A stretch of DNA of 64,000 nt, taken from Candidatus Thorarchaeota archaeon (GTDB lineage Archaea; Asgardarchaeota; Thorarchaeia; Thorarchaeales; Thorarchaeaceae). The position numbers and the translations under genes were made by a program. The notes beneath the pieces were generated by a model, which worked only from the letters and a program-made list of their open reading frames with translations, did not search any database and was not told where the DNA came from. How positions within the stretch are numbered: the first letter of the stretch is position 1; every line of letters begins with the position of its first letter. The stretch is from the NCBI GenBank assembly GCA_021498125.1, contig JAIZWL010000001.1, positions 1,040,099-1,104,098 on the forward strand. The letters are read 5' to 3'. Shown one piece after another: positions 16,566 to 24,436 of this stretch.

Positions 16566-17501
16566 ATGGCATTGCTAGATCTTCGGCCTGAAGACTATTG
16601 TGAGGCACATGTTATCAATGGTAAGGCTCTGTCAAAGAAGATTCGCAAGGAAATAGGTATCGAGGTAGAGCGCCTCACAGAGCTTCATAGCATACCTCCC
16701 AAGCTGGTCACGGTCATAGTGGGTGATAATCCCGCATCTCAGATGTATGTCCGCATGAAGCACAAAGCGTGCAAACGTGTGGGCATACTCTCTGAGGGCC
16801 ACAATCTCCCCGAGGATACTACTCAAGACGAGCTTCTCAATCTGATACGCCGGCTCAATACCGATCCCAATGTTCATGGGATACTTGTCCAGCTTCCTCT
16901 CCCCAAGCATATAGACGAGGAGACGATCATCAGTGCGATTCATCCCGACAAGGACGTTGACGGGTTCTCGCCACAAAACATCTATCGTCTGTTCTATGGG
17001 AGTGAGCTTCTCAGTGCAGCCACCCCACAGGGGATTGTCACGATGCTTGACCATCTTGGGATCGACCTTGCAGGGATGCATGCCGTGATCGTGAATCGGT
17101 CAACCATTGTGGGCAAACCGCTCATTATGCTGCTTCTAAATCGTAACATCACCGTGACAGTTGCGCACTCGCGTACAAAGGATCTCCCCTCGATCACACG
17201 TCAGGCGGACATTCTCATCAGTGCAGTGGGCCGTAGAACATCGGTTGATGACCCCTACTTTATCACAGCAGACATGGTGAAGGAGGGTGCAATAGTCATT
17301 GATGTGGCAAGTCCCTTCGGCGATTGTGATTTTGAGGCTATCAAATGTAAGGCCGCATATATCACTCCTGTCCCGGGAGGTGTGGGGCCAATGACGATCG
17401 CCATGCTTCTCAAGAACGTCCTTGCAGCATACTCGTTCCAGATGGCCAGAACTAATATTCTGACCTCGGATGCAATTGGTTATGGACTGTTTGTAAGCTA
17501 A
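16566..17501 (+). CDS. folD: Methylenetetrahydrofolate dehydrogenase/cyclohydrolase
   Basis: Bifunctional interconversion of methylene-, methenyl- and 10-formyl-THF. The 311-residue protein has YVRMKHKACKRVGI with the cyclohydrolase Tyr/Lys pair, VHGILVQLPLPKHI, PDKDVDGFSPQN, the dinucleotide-binding VIVNRSTIVGKPLIMLLL (S-x-x-V-G-x-P), and the closing TPVPGGVGPMTIAML. The N-terminus has about ten more residues than typical. GAGGG precedes the ATG. It shares the fhs operon, together linking formate to methylene-THF. Confidence 0.95.
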   Translation: MALLDLRPEDYCEAHVINGKALSKKIRKEIGIEVERLTELHSIPPKLVTVIVGDNPASQMYVRMKHKACKRVGILSEGHNLPEDTTQDELLNLIRRLNTDPNVHGILVQLPLPKHIDEETIISAIHPDKDVDGFSPQNIYRLFYGSELLSAATPQGIVTMLDHLGIDLAGMHAVIVNRSTIVGKPLIMLLLNRNITVTVAHSRTKDLPSITRQADILISAVGRRTSVDDPYFITADMVKEGAIVIDVASPFGDCDFEAIKCKAAYITPVPGGVGPMTIAMLLKNVLAAYSFQMARTNILTSDAIGYGLFVS

Positions 17502-17530
17502 GTGCTCACCTACTGTACTAGTGGGCACTT
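17500..17530 (+). terminator. Hairpin overlapping the folD stop codon
   Basis: AAGTGCTCAC and GTGGGCACTT pair over ten bases (one wobble) around an 11-base loop. The stem begins inside the folD stop and is followed by CATTATTTCTC, only a weak T-tract. It lies 50 bp before the next start, so it may be a terminator, attenuator or RNA-processing hairpin. Confidence 0.4.
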
Positions 17531-17580
17531 CATTATTTCTCAATCCCAAATCCTTTTCAATGCGGGCGAACGGTGCGCGC

Positions 17581-19155
17581 ATGGTGAGCCCGTTGAAGAT
17601 CGTCGAATGTGTGCCGAACTTTTCCGAAGGCCGAAGAATGGACGTGATCAATGCTCTGACTGAAGCTGTCAAGAGCGTTGAGGGAGTGCGCCTCCTTGAT
17701 GTTGAACATGACCCAGATCATAATCGGTCTGTCTTCACATTCATTGGAGAGCCTCAGAAAGTAAAAGAGGCTGCCTTGCGTGCAGCCGAGGTCGCTATCG
17801 AGAAGATCGACCTCAACAAGCATGAGGGTGCCCATCCACGGATGGGTGCTGTTGATGTTGTGCCTTTCATACCCCTCCACGGTGTGACAATTGGCGAGTG
17901 CATTGAGCTCTCTAAAGAGTTCGCTGAAGAATACTCTTCACGATTCAATGTTCCTGTCTATCTCTACGCAAAGTCAGCCACACGCCCTGACCGCGTTGAC
18001 CTGCCAAACATTCGTGCTGGTGAGTTCGAGAGACTGCGTGAGCTGATAGGTACCGACCCCGCTAAGGATCCTGACTATGGCCCGAAAAAGATCCATCCGA
18101 CTGCTGGGTGTACAGCCACTGGAGCTCGTAATTTTCTCATCGCATTCAATGCTAATCTAAACACCACCGATGTCCGTGTTGCTCAGGCCTGTGCTGATGC
18201 CGTTCGCGCGACAAGTGGTGGATTTGTCTATGTTCAGGGAATGGGCCTTGACCTCCCCGACAAGGGCATGGTGCAGGTCTCAATGAATCTCACACACCCA
18301 AGCCGAACAAAGATTCATCAGGTACTTGAAGTCGTCAGGAACGAGGCACGCCGGTTTGGTGCCACCGTTGTGGAGACCGAGATTGTGGGAATGATCCCTC
18401 TCTTTGCAATTCTTGATGCGTTCAAGTATTATGTTCAGCCCGAGAAGTTGGACGAGTCCATGATCCTCGACCTGTACTATCTTGGTGGAGGTGCCGATCC
18501 CACTGACAAGTCGTTCACTGAGATGTCACTTATTGAGTTCGGAAATCAGATCCGTCGCGCCCGTCCCACTCCTGGAGGTGGCAGTGTTTCCGCACTCCTC
18601 GGTTCGTATGGTGCTGCGCTGGTCTGCATGGTGACAGGGCTCTCGCTCTCTGGCCGCAAGTTTGCAGCTGTCAAAGAGGAGATGCTAAAGCACAGACATG
18701 CTGCGGAGAACGATCGTGGTGTTCTCATGGGTCTGATCGAAGAGGACTCTGCTGCCTTCGATCACCTGCTAAAGGCCTTTAAAATGCCTGATGATACCTC
18801 TGAGGAGAAAAAGGCCAAAGAAGAGGCACTGGACAAGGCCGCAAGAGGTGCTGCTGAGGTCCCGTTAAAGACGATGCGTCAGTCCCTTGATGCACTCACC
18901 CACGCAAAGGTCGCTGCTGAAAAGGGCAATATTAACGCCGTGACCGATGCTGGTGTGGCAGCACATGCTCTCATGGCTGCGATTGAGGGTGCTGCTCTCA
19001 ACGTCCGGATCAATCTCGGAAATGTTCAGGATGAACAATTTGTGAAGAAGGTCTCTGCGGAGATCGAACAAATTCTCACTGACGGGCGCAAGCTCAAGGA
19101 AGAGGTTCTCGAACTAGTAGAGGCCCGCCTAAAAGAGCTTGCAGAGAGCAAGTAA
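17581..19155 (+). CDS. Fused glutamate formiminotransferase-formiminoTHF cyclodeaminase
   Basis: The N-terminal part (to about residue 300) is a glutamate formiminotransferase: IVECVPNFSEGRR, then EGAHPRMGAVDVVPFIPL with the catalytic histidine, and GCTATGARNFLIAFNANL. The C-terminal ~200 residues are the cyclodeaminase, opened by RRARPTPGGGSVSALLGSYG and fully helical. Together they move the formimino group of histidine breakdown to THF and release ammonia, giving methenyl-THF, which folD then handles. The fused form is known from animals and some prokaryotes. ATG 17581 was preferred; 17560 and 17521 are open upstream. No other histidine-degradation gene is in view. Confidence 0.92.
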   Translation: MVSPLKIVECVPNFSEGRRMDVINALTEAVKSVEGVRLLDVEHDPDHNRSVFTFIGEPQKVKEAALRAAEVAIEKIDLNKHEGAHPRMGAVDVVPFIPLHGVTIGECIELSKEFAEEYSSRFNVPVYLYAKSATRPDRVDLPNIRAGEFERLRELIGTDPAKDPDYGPKKIHPTAGCTATGARNFLIAFNANLNTTDVRVAQACADAVRATSGGFVYVQGMGLDLPDKGMVQVSMNLTHPSRTKIHQVLEVVRNEARRFGATVVETEIVGMIPLFAILDAFKYYVQPEKLDESMILDLYYLGGGADPTDKSFTEMSLIEFGNQIRRARPTPGGGSVSALLGSYGAALVCMVTGLSLSGRKFAAVKEEMLKHRHAAENDRGVLMGLIEEDSAAFDHLLKAFKMPDDTSEEKKAKEEALDKAARGAAEVPLKTMRQSLDALTHAKVAAEKGNINAVTDAGVAAHALMAAIEGAALNVRINLGNVQDEQFVKKVSAEIEQILTDGRKLKEEVLELVEARLKELAESK

Positions 19156-19157
19156 GC

Positions 19158-20303
19158 CTATTCGATTAGAGTTGCGCCTCGCCCAATAGCAACGGGAAGA
19201 GGTGCACCCTCCGCTTCTTTTATGGCATCCATTACAGCCGTTTCTTTTCCGGGCGCATACGCAAGCATTGAGCCACCACCGCCGCTACCGTTTATCTTGC
19301 AGCCAAGGGCTCCGGCCTGCTTAGCGGCCTCGATCAGCCTCTCGATCTTCGGAGTCGATCTCTCAAGGCCATCTCTAAGAATTGTATGATGCTCATCAAT
19401 CAGCGCACCTATAGACTCAGGACTCGGTGTCGGTGAGCGCATTAGCGCATAAGCACGTGCTGTCAGGTCTCGATTTTGAAGGGTCGCGATGGTCATCTTC
19501 CTGCATCGGTCTGATATCGATTCCGCGTGTTCGAGCACGGTTCTGATGGATGTTGTTTGTGGATTAAAGCCGGGTATGCTCTCTCTTAGAGCAGCGTATC
19601 CCTCTTCCACAATCGACCGGATGCGTTTCAAATCTCCTACTGTATCACTTTTCTGTTCCTTGGAATCCCCAATGATCAGTCCTTCTATCTTGGCTGGCAG
19701 TGGAGTGACCTTTTGTAGTTCCGAATTAAGGTGGATGAGACCTCCATAGACCGATGCGATATGATCCTGATTTCCGCCTCTCTCTTGAAACTCCTCCACC
19801 TCTGCTTGATAGGCAAGGTTCACTACAGTCCTTCTCTCAATGTTCTTCTTGCCCAGATGTGCAGCTGTGAGGACTGCTGCTACAGTTAATGCTGAAGAGC
19901 TTGAGAGGCCAGCTCTCAGTGGAATTGTCCCTGTCACCTCAATCTCCGCGCCAGTGGTTGGGGTGCCTCCAATGGCACGCATGGCATTGAATGCGGCTCT
20001 GACATAATCTCTATGATCTTTGTACTCCACCCGCTCATCTGTCTGGAACGTATCTTCCTTGTTCAGATCAAGATACCTGACCGTTATCTGTTCAGACTTG
20101 GTGGGAACCACGCGCATAGTTATGGTGAGATTAATTGCTGCTGGAATCACATCAAGTCCTAGATAATCACTATGTTCCCCAAAAATACAGACTCGCCCGG
20201 GGGCTCTTACTGTAAAAGGCTTTAATGTCGTCATTTGGTTGTGAGCACACTCACATTCAGTGGTTCTTTTTTCCAAAGAACTTGATGAGGTCACGAACCT
20301 CAT
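19158..20303 (-). CDS. GHMP-family kinase, galactokinase-like
   Basis: ATP-dependent small-molecule kinase of the GHMP fold. Motif 1 is VRAPGRVCIFGEHSDYLG (galactokinase-type GEH-x-DY), motif 2 is PLRAGLSSSSALTVAA, motif 3 is CKINGSGGGGSMLAY. The sugar specificity is unclear, and the true galactokinase candidate lies at 48169. The ATG at 20303 overlaps the stop of the upstream Roadblock gene (ATGA), suggesting translational coupling; an ATG at 20234 (MTTLKPFTVRAPGR) gives a family-like N-terminus and is the alternative. It is the last gene of the leftward GTPase/Roadblock operon, an unexpected partner for that system. Confidence 0.85.
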   Translation of the reverse strand: MRFVTSSSSLEKRTTECECAHNQMTTLKPFTVRAPGRVCIFGEHSDYLGLDVIPAAINLTITMRVVPTKSEQITVRYLDLNKEDTFQTDERVEYKDHRDYVRAAFNAMRAIGGTPTTGAEIEVTGTIPLRAGLSSSSALTVAAVLTAAHLGKKNIERRTVVNLAYQAEVEEFQERGGNQDHIASVYGGLIHLNSELQKVTPLPAKIEGLIIGDSKEQKSDTVGDLKRIRSIVEEGYAALRESIPGFNPQTTSIRTVLEHAESISDRCRKMTIATLQNRDLTARAYALMRSPTPSPESIGALIDEHHTILRDGLERSTPKIERLIEAAKQAGALGCKINGSGGGGSMLAYAPGKETAVMDAIKEAEGAPLPVAIGRGATLIE

Positions 20304-20668
20304 TCAAAAAGTACCTTTCGAATATTCTCAATTGCGTTTGACAACTCAAATCTGATTAATGCAATTCCCGAGTCGATGGGGGCTGTTCCGATCAGTACTG
20401 CCTTCCCTATACCCATGATAATAATTGTCTTTTCTGCTCCGTCAATTATCATGATCTCTGGCGTTCCCGCATCTAATTCTCGTGTCACCCTATCTGCGAC
20501 GGACTGAAGCGATGCAGCCATAGCTGAAAAAGCCTTTTCGGTTATGGTCTGAGGAATCAGTGAGCACACCATTTGCCCTTTCGTGCTTACAATGGCAAGA
20601 GCTTCAAGATCACACTTTTGAATCAGGTCTCTAAGAATTGTTTCAAGTTCTATTAGTTTGAATGCCAA
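20300..20668 (-). CDS. Roadblock/LC7 domain protein
   Basis: A 122-residue single-domain Roadblock/LC7 protein: an initial helix (LETILRDLIQKCD), strand ALAIVSTKGQMVC, the long central helix (EKAFSAMAASLQSVADRV), then strands with IMIIDGAEKTIIIMGIGKAVLIGTA and a C-terminal helix. Such domains dimerise and act as GTPase regulators or scaffolds (MglB, LAMTOR, dynein light chain). It is close in pattern to the protein at 22324 (shared STKGQ/STRGQ, AMAA, KAVLI/KAVII). It overlaps the GHMP kinase gene by ATGA and follows the next Roadblock-type gene by 27 bp. Confidence 0.9.
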   Translation of the reverse strand: MAFKLIELETILRDLIQKCDLEALAIVSTKGQMVCSLIPQTITEKAFSAMAASLQSVADRVTRELDAGTPEIMIIDGAEKTIIIMGIGKAVLIGTAPIDSGIALIRFELSNAIENIRKVLFE

Positions 20669-20695
20669 TACCCCAACACCTCTTTATGTTACCCT

Positions 20696-21118
20696 CTATT
20701 CTTCTAAAATCTTTTTAGCCTTCAATGCGGCTTCCCTCATGTAATCCTCACTGTTTTTCTTTCGGAACAATCCTCTAAACGATGCGATTTTTGGTAAGAT
20801 TCCACGTTCCAATAATGCTCCAATCCTGTACCTTCGGTTCTTTACCAAAAACTCGTTGATCACAAACGTTCCTTCACGTCCCTCAATTTTAATCGCCTCA
20901 TGCGGCGCAATCTCAACATGTGTGGAAATTCGCTGCGCCGAGTCTGATGCTAATGAGATCATGGCGGCTGCACGTTCATTCTCAAACTGTTCGTTCTTGA
21001 GAGTTGCCATGATGAGGCCTCTCTCATTTGTTATAAGACAATTTTTCAGGCGATGGCCAAGGTGTTTCTCTAGTTCATGGATGACACCTTCCAATCTTGT
21101 TCCTTTTGATACTGTCAC
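20696..21118 (-). CDS. Divergent Roadblock/LC7-like protein
   Basis: A 140-residue protein with the Roadblock order: helix (LEGVIHELEKHLGHRL), strand CLITNERGLIMATL, helix (ENERAAAMISLASDSAQRI), strands with EAIKIEGREGTFVINEFLV. It then has a basic extension of about 30 residues (FRGLFRKKNSEDYMREAAL...) not seen in the compact members. GGTGATATA precedes the ATG. It lies ten bases after the neighbouring gene in the same operon. Assignment rests on pattern and context. Confidence 0.78.
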   Translation of the reverse strand: MTVSKGTRLEGVIHELEKHLGHRLKNCLITNERGLIMATLKNEQFENERAAAMISLASDSAQRISTHVEIAPHEAIKIEGREGTFVINEFLVKNRRYRIGALLERGILPKIASFRGLFRKKNSEDYMREAALKAKKILEE

Positions 21119-21128
21119 ATTATATCAC

Positions 21129-21581
21129 CTATGTCAATGTTTCACTGTGGAGTTTTACATCCCACTCCGAGATTATCTCTCGGATTTCTTTCCTCAAATT
21201 TTCGACCTCGAATGTCAACAGACCTAATTGGGTAGTACGTGGAAATATGCATGCAATCAAAACATTGTCAGCGATATTGCCGAGAAACACCGAAAAACCT
21301 GGCCCTCCTGATTCATCAACAGAATCCACTAGTACATCCTTGAAGACCTTTGCAGCATCAATCATTCTGATGAAGTCTTCCGATATTGTGATCAGACCCG
21401 CAGACATGCTGCTTATGGCCATCTCAATGCCCTCGGGGATCTGACCTGAGCTGTGATGGGCAATTACATATCCATCAATAGTGAACACCATCACGCCCCA
21501 AACGGAAACACGTGAACCAAAATCGATGAGTCGATCATGGATCTTTTGTACTGGTGGGATTGGATTTCTATCATCACTCAA
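21129..21581 (-). CDS. Divergent Roadblock/LC7-like protein (TTG start)
   Basis: About 150 residues from the TTG at 21581. That start is favoured because GAGAGG lies about nine bases upstream and the TTG begins one base after the GTPase stop; the ATG at 21659 would overlap the GTPase gene by 77 bp. Pattern: helix (IPPVQKIHDRLIDF), strand VWGVMVFTIDGYVIAHH, central helix with GIEMAISSMSAGLITISEDF, then SVFLGNIADNVLIACIFP and a final helix. This is compatible with a Roadblock or longin-type fold. It directly follows the GTPase, the usual place for a GTPase regulator. Confidence 0.72.
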   Translation of the reverse strand: MSDDRNPIPPVQKIHDRLIDFGSRVSVWGVMVFTIDGYVIAHHSSGQIPEGIEMAISSMSAGLITISEDFIRMIDAAKVFKDVLVDSVDESGGPGFSVFLGNIADNVLIACIFPRTTQLGLLTFEVENLRKEIREIISEWDVKLHSETLT

Positions 21582-21582
21582 T

Positions 21583-22257
21583 TTAATTCGCCTCTCTAAT
21601 CGTAGATGCGTCGATAGATCCCTCTGAACCCTCTCCTGTCTCGGATTTAGTTTTTTCAAGTTTCTGAAGTAATTTAATCAATGCATCCTTTGTCGCCTCG
21701 CGCTCTCTTGCACTGATTCCTGTGGCGTTTTCTACGCCTAACCACGATGCTACTTCCTCTGGTGTTGCTGCATCATCCCTGTCTTGTTTATTGGCGATCA
21801 CTTCAATTGGGATATCGCCAAATGCTGCCACAGTTTCCGCAAGAATTGCACTTGCGTCTCCGATCTTTCCATAATCTGAGGAATCAACAACCATCAATAC
21901 GCCATCCGTATTTGCTCTCATAGTATCTCGCACAAACTTGAAGTGTAACTGTCCTGGAACTCCTCGGAGTTCGATCTCTCTGGTTATCCATCCTTCGTAT
22001 TCCGCCTTTTCAGCCTCATACTCGGCCTTTGGGACGATGAGGCCACCATGTGATAGCTCCTTTCGTACCCATATGATCCGTCCAAGATCGAACCCCGTGG
22101 TTGTAGTCCCTTTTTCACCCCTATATTCCTCCCGCATCTCTCGCTCAATAGAGATTGCTTTCGGATCGAGTGTATGAATGAGCGTAGTTTTCCCTGCTTG
22201 GAATGGTCCTGTTACATAGACCTTGTAGTCGTAGGGCTTTAGAGTAACTGCGGGCAT
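21583..22257 (-). CDS. Small GTPase of the MglA/COG2229 type
   Basis: A 224-residue GTPase with G1 GPFQAGKTTL (17-26), threonines TTTTGFDLG around 51-59 as switch I, G3 LRGVPGQLHFKFVRD (about 98-110; Pro-Gly-Gln replaces the usual D-x-x-G-Q), G4 NKQD (156-159) and G5 SAR near 182. The G3 RGVPGQ and the following MRANTDGVLMVVDSSD are typical of the COG2229 family related to MglA and Arf-like GTPases. A charged insertion near 62-92 (KAEYEAEKAEYEGW) lies between G2 and G3. The tail is acidic, with no lipidation motif. Surrounded by Roadblock-type genes, as MglA is by MglB. Confidence 0.9.
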   Translation of the reverse strand: MPAVTLKPYDYKVYVTGPFQAGKTTLIHTLDPKAISIEREMREEYRGEKGTTTTGFDLGRIIWVRKELSHGGLIVPKAEYEAEKAEYEGWITREIELRGVPGQLHFKFVRDTMRANTDGVLMVVDSSDYGKIGDASAILAETVAAFGDIPIEVIANKQDRDDAATPEEVASWLGVENATGISAREREATKDALIKLLQKLEKTKSETGEGSEGSIDASTIREAN

Positions 22258-22323
22258 TTTCGGGGGGTCTCCTCAACAAGTATTGTATGTATGTATGTGT
22301 CGCAACTATTATTCTTAGTTGTT

Positions 22324-22686
22324 TCATAGAGTTTCCTTGATGTCCTGTACTGTCTTGTCCATCTCAAAATCGATGAGGCCTACTTTTGCATCCGCAGGTG
22401 CTGTGGCTATGATGACGGCCTTCTCGATGCTTCGAACAATGACCATCTTCTGCTCGCCCTCAATGAGGATTCCCTTTGGATTCCCTGAAGCAAGTGCGGT
22501 TCCAACACGATTTCCAATTGACAGGAGGGCTGCAGCCATGGCCGAAACAGCCTTCTCATCGACTTCCTTACTTAGCTGAGCAGCCATTAGTTGGCCTCTA
22601 GTGCTTACGAGAGCACAGCCATCGACCTCACTATCTGCTATCAATTGACTCAGGATTTCTGAGAGTTTCTTTATCTTTGCGCTCAT
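22324..22686 (-). CDS. Roadblock/LC7 domain protein
   Basis: A 120-residue compact Roadblock protein: helix (IKKLSEILSQLIADSE), strand GCALVSTRGQLMAAQL, central helix EKAVSAMAAALLSIGNRVG, strands GILIEGEQKMVIVRSIEKAV, then VGLIDFEMDKTVQDI. It is the closest in pattern to the 20300-20668 protein, so the two could form homo- or heterodimers. GGAGATA lies eight bases before the ATG. It sits between the V4R gene (13 bp) and the GTPase gene (66 bp). The spacer to the GTPase contains a short run of TATG repeats near 22283-22297. Confidence 0.92.
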   Translation of the reverse strand: MSAKIKKLSEILSQLIADSEVDGCALVSTRGQLMAAQLSKEVDEKAVSAMAAALLSIGNRVGTALASGNPKGILIEGEQKMVIVRSIEKAVIIATAPADAKVGLIDFEMDKTVQDIKETL

Positions 22687-22699
22687 TGTGTATTATCTC

Positions 22700-23350
22700 C
22701 TACTTGTTGATATATTCATCAATTCGTTCCATGTATTCCATCCTCTTACTTCGCGGGAACATAATGAAACGGCATGCTTTGTCGCCTTTCGCCTCACAGA
22801 GGATTTCTTCTGCCTCAAGTTCAACTCCGGATGCTACCGAACACCAGCCTGATGAATACCCTGCATTAAAGAAGCAAATGGGCTCCGTTGATGTTCGACC
22901 CTCTTTCAGCCAATGAACAGCCTCGAAGTTATTGGGGTGCTCGTAGAAGAGAAAGTAGTTGTCGTTTGGCTCTAGAACTGAACCAGGTAATAGTCGGACT
23001 CTTACAAATCCTGAATAGGCCGCCCAGATTGGACCCGCAGCTATTCTTGCAGGAAGGTCTTCTAATCCCAGCTTTGGAAGCAAACGTTCAGCCTCGGATC
23101 TACCGAAAGACTGTCCGAGTCTATAGATCAACAGGTTTCTTCCTGCCTCTCCGAGTACTTGATCAAGTTCATCTTTCAGGTCGATGGCTATTGCCTTGAG
23201 ACCTATGAACATTGCCTCACTACCAAGAAGATGAATTCGACTTGTTTCCGGTTTGAAGATTAGTTCTGTCTTGAGGAGTTCCTCATACTTTTGCTCGATC
23301 GTTTCAATTAGATCATGCATTTCTGGGGGTGCTTCTACTGTCTTTACCAT
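22700..23350 (-). CDS. V4R-domain sensor protein (XylR-N/V4R type)
   Basis: A 216-residue soluble protein whose last ~130 residues are a V4R (4-vinyl reductase) domain: WAAYSGFVRVRLL, then FFNAGYSSGWCSVASG, VEAEE-type LEAEEILCEAKGDKACRFIMFP. In V4R and XylR-N families this fold binds small hydrophobic ligands or, through conserved cysteines, metals; three cysteines (SGWC, EEILC, DKAC) are in place. An N-terminal helical part (to about 40) is predicted. It is the first gene of the leftward operon and is the natural input domain for the GTPase/Roadblock proteins that follow. No DNA-binding domain is present. Confidence 0.85.
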   Translation of the reverse strand: MVKTVEAPPEMHDLIETIEQKYEELLKTELIFKPETSRIHLLGSEAMFIGLKAIAIDLKDELDQVLGEAGRNLLIYRLGQSFGRSEAERLLPKLGLEDLPARIAAGPIWAAYSGFVRVRLLPGSVLEPNDNYFLFYEHPNNFEAVHWLKEGRTSTEPICFFNAGYSSGWCSVASGVELEAEEILCEAKGDKACRFIMFPRSKRMEYMERIDEYINK

Positions 23351-23665
23351 TGTAATCTACTCCAGAATCCGAAGGCCGTGACCATTTCTGGTGCTATTTT
23401 CTGTTGCATCATATTACGTAAGTGATTACATAGCAGATTGTATCTGTCGAATATCCATTTCATGGATTAGTCCCTAATGTTTCGAGTACCGTTGGCCCTC
23501 GGAGTCTAACTTGCGTCACTATTCTCCAGCATATTATGGCATATAAACAAATTCTGGATGGATTTTTGTGCTATATTTTCTTTACAAAATGGCACTTCGT
23601 GACGAATGTTGCGGAGAGGGGCTAAAGCATATATCTATGACGCACGCAGCAGGGCTTGAAATTCT
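23351..23665. other. Intergenic region between divergent operons
   Basis: 315 bases without a credible gene. On the right is a BRE/TATA-like element for the ABC operon (23624-23635). On the left strand TTTATATG (about 23540-23547) could serve the V4R operon with a long leader. A small inverted repeat ATCCA-ttTca-TGGAT occurs at 23453-23467. Base composition is more AT-rich than the flanking genes. No RNA gene is seen. Confidence 0.5.
23624..23635 (+). promoter_or_regulatory. BRE/TATA-like promoter of the ABC operon
   Basis: AAAGCATATATC, a purine-rich BRE-like stretch joined to a TATA-like core, lies about 35 bp before the ATG at 23666. Transcription would begin within about ten bases of the ATG, which has no Shine-Dalgarno site, so the mRNA may be nearly leaderless. 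Confidence 0.45.
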
Positions 23666-24436
23666 ATGATTGAGGTTCAGGAACTGACCAGGATTTTTGG
23701 TGAACTGAAAGCTGTTGATGCCATTAATTTCACGGTGAACTCTGGTGAGATGTATGGTCTCCTAGGACCAAACGGTTCGGGCAAGTCTACAACTATGAGA
23801 ATGATCCTTGGCCTTCTCAAGCCCACATCGGGTACTGCACGGGTCCTTGGTCATGATATTCGTACCGAGAGTGTGGCAGCTAAACATGTCATGGGGTATG
23901 TTCCTGAGGAACCTGTGCTACCTGAGAGCCTCACTGGCTGGGAGTACATCAACTATGTTGCAGATATCTGGCGTATTCCCCGAGGCCCCGAGCGTGATGC
24001 GGAGATTGAAGAACTGTTACAGCTTTTGGACATTTATGATGCGAGTGATGATCTTATCTCAACGTATTCTAAAGGAATGTCCCGAAAGACGAGCCTGGTC
24101 GCTGCACTGATTCACAAGCCTCGTGTCCTCATTCTCGATGAGGTGCAGGCCGGAATTGACCCAAAAGGTGCGGCAACGATCAAGGAGATACTCAATGGTC
24201 TTCGTAGCCGCGGGGCCACTATTCTCTTGTCAACACATGTGCTTGAGATTGCCGAGCGAATGTGTGACCGAATTGGAATCATTGATCATGGCAAATTGAT
24301 TGCTGAGGGGACAATAGACTCACTTCGTCAGAAGGCCAAAGGACTGAGTTCCCTTGAGGAGATATTTCTCTCATTGACTGGCGGCCCTGATGTACAGCAG
24401 ATCGCAAAGTTCTTGGAGGAAGTGGGTGGCGAGTGA
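23666..24436 (+). CDS. ABC transporter ATP-binding protein
   Basis: A 256-residue ABC ATPase of the drug/antibiotic exporter type. Walker A is GLLGPNGSGKSTTMR (about 32-46), Q-loop region VMGYVPEEPVL, signature YSKGMSRKTSL (a degenerate LSGGQ in which SKGM replaces SGGQ, as in Na/drug exporters), Walker B RVLILDEVQAGID and H-loop LLSTHV. The last codon overlaps the permease start (GTGA), so the two are coupled. It should energise the permease at 24433. Confidence 0.93.
   Translation: MIEVQELTRIFGELKAVDAINFTVNSGEMYGLLGPNGSGKSTTMRMILGLLKPTSGTARVLGHDIRTESVAAKHVMGYVPEEPVLPESLTGWEYINYVADIWRIPRGPERDAEIEELLQLLDIYDASDDLISTYSKGMSRKTSLVAALIHKPRVLILDEVQAGIDPKGAATIKEILNGLRSRGATILLSTHVLEIAERMCDRIGIIDHGKLIAEGTIDSLRQKAKGLSSLEEIFLSLTGGPDVQQIAKFLEEVGGE

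Noticed and set aside
19158..20303. Mevalonate kinase as the identity of the GHMP kinase
   Set aside because: The first motif G-E-H-S-D-Y is galactokinase-type and no mevalonate pathway gene is nearby; left as GHMP kinase of unknown sugar.
22276..22300. TATG tetranucleotide repeats as a phase-variation or CRISPR-like element
   Set aside because: Only about three units; no spacers or direct-repeat array.
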